Assembly: GCA_937860175.1 (NCBI GenBank)
Contig: CALMBJ010000018.1
Location: 1-6,995, forward strand
Reading direction: 5' to 3'
Length of the DNA stretch: 6,995 nucleotides
Source of the DNA: an uncultured Actinomycetes bacterium
GTDB taxonomy: Bacteria; Actinomycetota; Actinomycetes; Nanopelagicales; Nanopelagicaceae
Notes under the pieces: model-generated
The model's input: the letters and a program-made list of their open reading frames with translations, nothing else
Databases searched by the model: none
Told to the model about the DNA's origin: nothing
Position numbers and translations under genes: made by a program
Part shown: piece by piece, positions 5,871 to 6,995 of the stretch
How the letters are laid out: each line of letters starts with the position of its first letter
Numbering within the stretch: position 1 is the stretch's first letter

Positions 5871-5892
5871 CTGACCGAGCTATTTCGGCCAG
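5871..5892 (-). promoter_or_regulatory. Hairpin in the probable xylF 5' leader
   Basis: On the minus strand CTGGCCGA and TCGGTCAG pair over 8 bp with one G-U wobble around a 6-nt AATAGC loop, 29 nt before the xylF start codon. It lacks a T-tract, so it is not an obvious terminator. It could stabilise the leader or be an operator dyad. Confidence 0.45.
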
Positions 5893-5909
5893 ATGTGGAG
5901 GGCACAACG

Positions 5910-5937
5910 TGTATAGAAAGTAGTACGCACGGCTAAA
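5910..5937 (-). promoter_or_regulatory. Weak candidate promoter for xylFGH
   Basis: On the minus strand a TATACA-like -10 (5910-5915) follows a poor TTTAGC -35 (5932-5937) with 16 nt between. It would start transcription near 5903 and give a leader of about 60 nt that includes the 5871-5892 hairpin. Both boxes are imperfect and other TA-rich words lie nearby, so this is a guess at position only. Confidence 0.25.
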
Positions 5938-5946
5938 AAGGTCACT

Positions 5947-5964
5947 AGATTTGCTCAGAAATCT
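5947..5964. promoter_or_regulatory. Operator-like inverted repeat AGATTT-N6-AAATCT
   Basis: A perfect 6-bp inverted repeat with a 6-bp spacer lies in the divergent xylF/argS spacer, just upstream of the weak xylF promoter candidate. Size and symmetry suit a dimeric regulator. No regulator gene is in the window, so its identity is unknown. Confidence 0.35.
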
Positions 5965-5971
5965 CACCCCT

Positions 5972-5990
5972 TTATCTAACGATTAGGTAA
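5972..5990. promoter_or_regulatory. Operator-like 19-bp imperfect palindrome TTATCTAA-CGA-TTAGGTAA
   Basis: Eight-base arms match at 7 of 8 positions around a 3-bp centre. It overlaps the place where an argS -35 would fall and lies about 130 bp upstream of the xylF start. The right arm GATTAGGTAA resembles GATTAGAGGTAA in front of xylA. Confidence 0.35.
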
Positions 5991-6009
5991 CGCCTATGCG
6001 GGCGCGCGA

Positions 6010-6015
6010 TAACCT
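6010..6015 (+). promoter_or_regulatory. Candidate -10 box for leaderless argS
   Basis: TAACCT matches TANNNT and stands exactly 6 nt before the argS ATG at 6022. No Shine-Dalgarno sequence is visible upstream of that ATG. This places the transcription start on the start codon, as for the two other genes in the window with the same arrangement. Confidence 0.5.
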
Positions 6016-6021
6016 TGCCCA

Positions 6022-6948
6022 ATGTCCACACAGGTTGAACAGCTCGAGGCGGCCCTCAAGGCGGCCATTGGGCGCGCCCTGGCGGCAGGGGTTCTGACCG
6101 GGTCGGCCCCAGATGCGATCAAGCTAGAACGCCCGAAGGATCGCAGCCATGGCGACTATGCATCTTCTATTGCATTGCAATTGGCCAAGCCTGCAGGAAT
6201 GAATCCGCGCGAGGTCGCACAAGTAATTGCGGATCAGTTGCAAGGTGTCGATGGAATTTCAAAGGTTGATATTGCTGGACCTGGATTTATCAACATTACT
6301 TTGAACCGCGCAAGCCAAGCTGCGTTAGTTGAAACAATTTTAAAGGCAACAAAGGATTACGGAAAAGGAAATGCGCTCGCCGGCGTAAAGATCAACCTGG
6401 AATTTATTAGTGCAAACCCAACCGGACCATTGCACCTGGGTCATACACGTTGGGCAGCCGTTGGCGATGCACTAGGTCGCGTTCTTTCTGCAGCAGGTGC
6501 ATCAGTAACGCGTGAGTTTTACATCAATGATCGCGGAAACCAGATGGATTACTTTGGTCAATCAGTTGAAGCGGTAGCACTTGGAAACCCAGTTCCTGAA
6601 AATGGATATCAAGGTGATTACATCAAAGATTTAGCAGCAGATGTTGTTGCGCAGAATTCAGGGATCAAAGATTTACCTGAAACCGAACGTGTAGTTGCAT
6701 TCCGTGAAGCTGCATATCAATTGCAGCTAAAGGATCAACAGCGAGTTCTCGATACCTTTAATACTCATTTTGATGTCTGGTTCTCAGAACGCTCACTGCA
6801 TGAACAAGGTGCGGTAGAGCATGGAATGGAAAAGCTGCGCGCACAGGGCCATGTTTTTGAGGTAGATGGCGCTGTATGGCTGCGCACCACTGATTTTGGC
6901 GATGATAAAGATCGCGTAATGACAAAGAGCGATGGATCGCTCACTTAC
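6022..6948 (+). CDS. argS: Arginyl-tRNA synthetase (3'-truncated)
   Basis: Class I aminoacyl-tRNA synthetase that charges tRNA-Arg in the cytoplasm. The first 309 codons are present, a little over half of the usual 550-590 residues. Residues 1-115 form the N-terminal Add1-type domain with DRSHGDYASS (40-49) and GPGFINI. The catalytic Rossmann fold then begins at LEFISANPTGPLHLGHTR (126-143), where HLGH (138-141) is the class I HIGH motif in its ArgRS form. FYINDRGNQM (166-175) and MTKSDGSLTY (300-309) are also family-typical. The anticodon-binding domain is missing. The real reading frame ends at 6948; beyond it the frame stays open only through adapter sequence (LSLIHISEPTRQAEI), which is not part of the protein. 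The ATG at 6022 has a leaderless-type -10 in front. The gene is divergent from xylF. Confidence 0.97.
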
Positions 6949-6995
6949 CTGTCTCTTATACACATCTCCGAGCCCACGAGACAGGCAGAAATCTC
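6949..6995 (+). other. Nextera sequencing adapter, non-biological
   Basis: From 6949 the sequence is the 19-bp Tn5 mosaic end CTGTCTCTTATACACATCT, then CCGAGCCCACGAGAC (6968-6982), the Nextera read-2 adapter. An 8-base i7 index AGGCAGAA (6983-6990) follows, as in the N703 index, then ATCTC (6991-6995), the start of the P7 flow-cell sequence. The order and continuity match an Illumina library molecule read through its insert, so these 47 bases are an untrimmed artefact. Confidence 0.98.

Noticed and set aside
5893..5906. TGTGGAGGGCACA as a CRP/GlxR-type site upstream of xylF
   Set aside because: TGTG and CACA are only 5 bp apart, while the known actinobacterial site has 8 between these half-sites, and the inner bases do not match.
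5996..5998. Upstream ATG as an alternative argS start
   Set aside because: It is out of frame with argS (26 nt before 6022). The ATG at 6022 leads directly into the expected N-terminal domain.
6949..6967. Mosaic-end sequence as a sign of a Tn5-type transposon
   Set aside because: The bases that follow are Nextera adapter and index, so it comes from library preparation and not from an insertion in the genome.
1..6995. Search for CRISPR array, insertion sequence, phage, toxin-antitoxin or other defence genes
   Set aside because: No repeat-spacer pattern, transposase, integrase or paired small genes are visible; the content is core metabolism and light harvesting.

Overview
The window looks like a piece of a small, compact genome from a planktonic freshwater actinobacterium of the acI type ('Ca. 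Nanopelagicales'). Three things point there: an actinorhodopsin-type proton pump, an actinobacterial (Streptomyces-length) xylose isomerase, and tightly packed genes of moderate GC with apparently leaderless actinobacterial promoters. The lineage is inferred from protein character only; there is no rRNA or other marker here.

Layout. (1) 1-549: 3' part of an actinorhodopsin gene, cut by the window edge, followed by two hairpins (544-572 and 587-620). (2) 640-1261: a 91-aa three-helix membrane protein of unknown role, converging with a 1-bp gap on a 114-aa lysine-rich protein that carries a helix-hairpin-helix domain like the RNA polymerase alpha C-terminal domain. (3) 1309-1389: tRNA-Leu(UAG) on the minus strand. 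(4) 1506-5841: a D-xylose module. xylA (plus strand) converges with a 4-bp gap on xylF-xylG-xylH (minus strand), which encode a binding lipoprotein, a single-domain ATPase and a permease. A strong hairpin lies between xylF and xylG, and xylG and xylH overlap by 4 bp. (5) 5842-6021: a 180-bp divergent spacer rich in dyads, between xylF and argS. (6) 6022-6948: the first 309 codons of argS, then 47 bases of Nextera library adapter (6949-6995) that are not biological.

How it works together. XylF would capture xylose outside the membrane, XylGH would import it with ATP, and XylA would isomerise it to xylulose. Xylulokinase (xylB) and a regulator are not in the window. The rhodopsin would add light-driven proton export. 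This pairing of sugar uptake with photoheterotrophy is typical of freshwater actinobacteria.

I found no CRISPR array, mobile element, phage gene, toxin-antitoxin or defence system, and nothing I can defend as an unknown multi-gene system. The most useful observations are the adapter chimera at the 3' end, three start codons placed exactly 6 nt after a TANNNT box, unusually high use of the Leu codon CTA in the rhodopsin and xylF genes, the hairpin between xylF and xylG, and the dyad-rich divergent spacer.
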